DNA of 16,835 nt from an uncultured Eubacteriales bacterium (GTDB taxonomy: Bacteria; Bacillota; Clostridia; Oscillospirales; Oscillospiraceae). The DNA is taken from positions 1 to 16,835 of the forward strand of contig CAUABY010000018.1 in NCBI GenBank assembly GCA_958427375.1, written 5' to 3'. Below, piece after piece: positions 15,261 to 16,835 of this stretch (the first letter of the stretch is position 1; every line of letters begins with the position of its first letter). Made by a program: the position numbers and the translations under genes. The notes under the pieces are model-generated. The model was not told the origin of the DNA. It worked only from the letters and a program-made list of their open reading frames with translations, and did not search any database.

Positions 15261-16835
15261 CCGTTTTGTAAGTCGTTCAACAGGGACGCAGGGAGTATTC
15301 CCACAAGGTCATAGGATATGTCAATCTGCTGTTCCCTATGTCCGTTTGAAGTGTCCGGCATATGGACGTAAACTGCTTTCACCATGTCATTCAGTACGGC
15401 GGGTGTCAGTTCGTCCATGTCGAGATACTCATGCACCTTGCTGATGAACCGTTCAATGTTCTCTGCCTGTTCTTCCTGTCGGTTAATTTCCTCATTCAGT
15501 TGCAACAGCTTTTCCCGCAGTTCTTCCTGTTCCTGTTCGTAATCGTCAGAGAGCATTTGAAATCAGCTGTCAGAAAGTTTACCATTTGCGTTATCTTCAT
15601 AAATACGCTTAAACAATCGGTCAAGTTCCGCAATCCGGCGTTCCGCTTGCGTTAGTTGCCGCCGCTTTGCCGTCAACTCCCGTTTTGCGTCTGCTTTCTG
15701 CTTTGCGCCCATAGCCTTACGGAATTGTTCTTCATGGTTGGCTACACAAGCAATCGTTAGCCGGAGATGTGCAAACACACCCTGTTCCAAAACTACGGCG
15801 CGGATATAATGCGTCGGGCAGACTTCTTTTCCTTTCAGCCTTGAAGTGGAACACACAAAATGGTCTTGCCGCGCTTCAAAATTTTTGCTTGTGCAGTAGT
15901 ATAGCTTTTCACCGCAGTCAGCACAGCGGACAATGCCGGAAAACATATTTGTCTTTCCCGTTCTTGTCGGACGACGTTTGTTCTTCCGTAATTCCTGCAC
16001 CCGCGCCCATGTGTCAGCATCTATGATTGCTTCATGGGTATTTTCAAACACAAGCTGCTTTTCCGCCGGATTGTAGCATTTCTTTTTAGTCTTGTAAGAC
16101 TGAACAAAAGTTTTGAAGTTTACTGTATGCCCTTGATACTCTGGACGTTCCAAAATAAATGTTACCGTTTCGGCACTCCAACGACAGGGGTTATTTTGCG
16201 GGGCGTTTCTCGTTGTGCGTCCGTTCTGCATGAAATAGACTGTCGGAGTGACTATTTTTTCCTCTTTCAGAATACGGGCAATCTGTGTCGGTCCGTACCC
16301 CTCTAAGCATAAGCGGAAAATCCGGCGCACCACTTTGGCGGCTTCTTCATCTACAATCCAATGCTTTTTGTTGTCGGGGTCTTTCATGTAGCCATAGGGC
16401 GGGTTACTGCAAAGATGTTCCCCCGCTTCCCCCTTTGACTTCATCACAGCGCGGATTTTCTTACTTGTGTCCTTTGCGTACCACTCGTTTATGATGTTCA
16501 AAAACGGGGTAAAATCGCTGTCCTGCTGGTTCGCGCTGTCTATGCCGTTGTTAATAGCAATAAACCGCACGCCTTTCTCTGCAAAGAGGACTTCGGTGTA
16601 AAAGCCTACTTTCAGATAGTCACGCCCTAACCGCGACATATCCTTGACAATCAGTGTTGACACTTCGCCGTTTTCAATCCGTTCCAGTAGTTCACTCCAA
16701 CTCGGACGATTGAAGTTCGTACCAGAATACCCGTCGTCCACGAAAAACAATGTGTTTGAAAAGTGGTTTTCTTTTGCGTATTTACTTAAAATCGCCTTTT
16801 GAGACGAGATTTGTCAAGGTTATTTTCTCCCGCTG
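15248..16835 (-). pseudogene. Large serine site-specific recombinase, broken by in-frame stop(s); 5' end at or beyond window edge
   Basis: Recombinase of the conjugative-transposon type. Read leftward: part of the resolvase catalytic domain (VDDGYSGTNFNRPSW, then VKDMSRLGRDYLKVG), the recombinase domain (NPPYGYMKDP...EEAAKVVRRIF), a zinc-ribbon segment (RCADCGEKLYYC...FVCSTSRLKGKEVCPTH), a charged coiled-coil, and a C-terminal DUF4368-like tail ending YDLVGILPASLLNDLQNGETA. An in-frame TGA at 15565-15563 (between ...GKLSDS and FQMLSDDYEQ) splits it; the same frame continues to a TAG at 15250-15248. Two more in-frame stops (TGA at 16816-16814, TAA at 16822-16820) lie just before SSQKAILSKYAKENHF. 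The N-terminus with the nucleophilic serine is not visible in frame. Base composition is clearly more AT-rich than the neighbouring genes, as expected of acquired DNA. Probably inactive. Confidence 0.85.

Noticed and set aside
15563..15565. Recoding of TGA (selenocysteine or reassigned codon) to rescue the recombinase.
   Set aside because: TGA serves as the normal stop in several intact genes here (MalF-like permease, kinase, glycosyltransferase), no SECIS-like need exists at this position, and relatives have arginine.

Overview
The window looks like chromosome from a fairly GC-rich Gram-positive anaerobe of the Clostridia (an Oscillospiraceae/Ruminococcaceae-like gut organism is my best guess). 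The grounds are the style of RpoB/RpoC, strong AGGAGG-type ribosome sites, sigma-A-like promoters, a lipoprotein solute-binding protein and a recombinase of the kind found in gut Firmicutes conjugative elements. The taxonomy is inference; no rRNA gene is present.

Left part (1-5064): the 5' third of rpoC and complete rpoB, both leftward and joined by a TAATG stop/start overlap. rpoB has its own promoter, which lies face to face with the promoter of a rightward membrane mannosyltransferase-like gene (5157-6389). The stop codon of that gene sits inside the -35 box of a tRNA-Leu(GAG) gene. The tRNA ends in a perfect hairpin terminator. This is followed immediately by a 172-bp array of seven small, different hairpins separated by GAAAT/ATTTC spacers, the most unusual structure in the window. 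A second terminator and a leftward GNAT acetyltransferase follow.

Middle (7394-13803): a leftward sugar-uptake locus. In transcription order it holds a NahK-like sugar kinase, a PocR-type AraC regulator, a lipoprotein solute-binding protein, a MalF-like permease and a MalG-like permease. The kinase and regulator form one unit behind a near-consensus promoter. The transporter genes follow a long leader with palindromes, a CcpA/LacI-type operator candidate and a promoter with a good -10 but poorly placed -35, suggesting activator control. Terminator-like hairpins separate the binding-protein gene from the permeases. The last permease carries an unusual N-terminal extension of about 255 residues. 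No ATPase gene is present, so a shared MsmX-type ATPase elsewhere is inferred.

Right part (13846-16835): a leftward MFS transporter, then a short unassigned stretch and the C-terminal end of a large serine recombinase. The recombinase stretch is visibly more AT-rich and is interrupted by an in-frame TGA, with further in-frame stops near the window edge. I read this as the decaying left end of an integrated mobile element whose remainder lies beyond the window.
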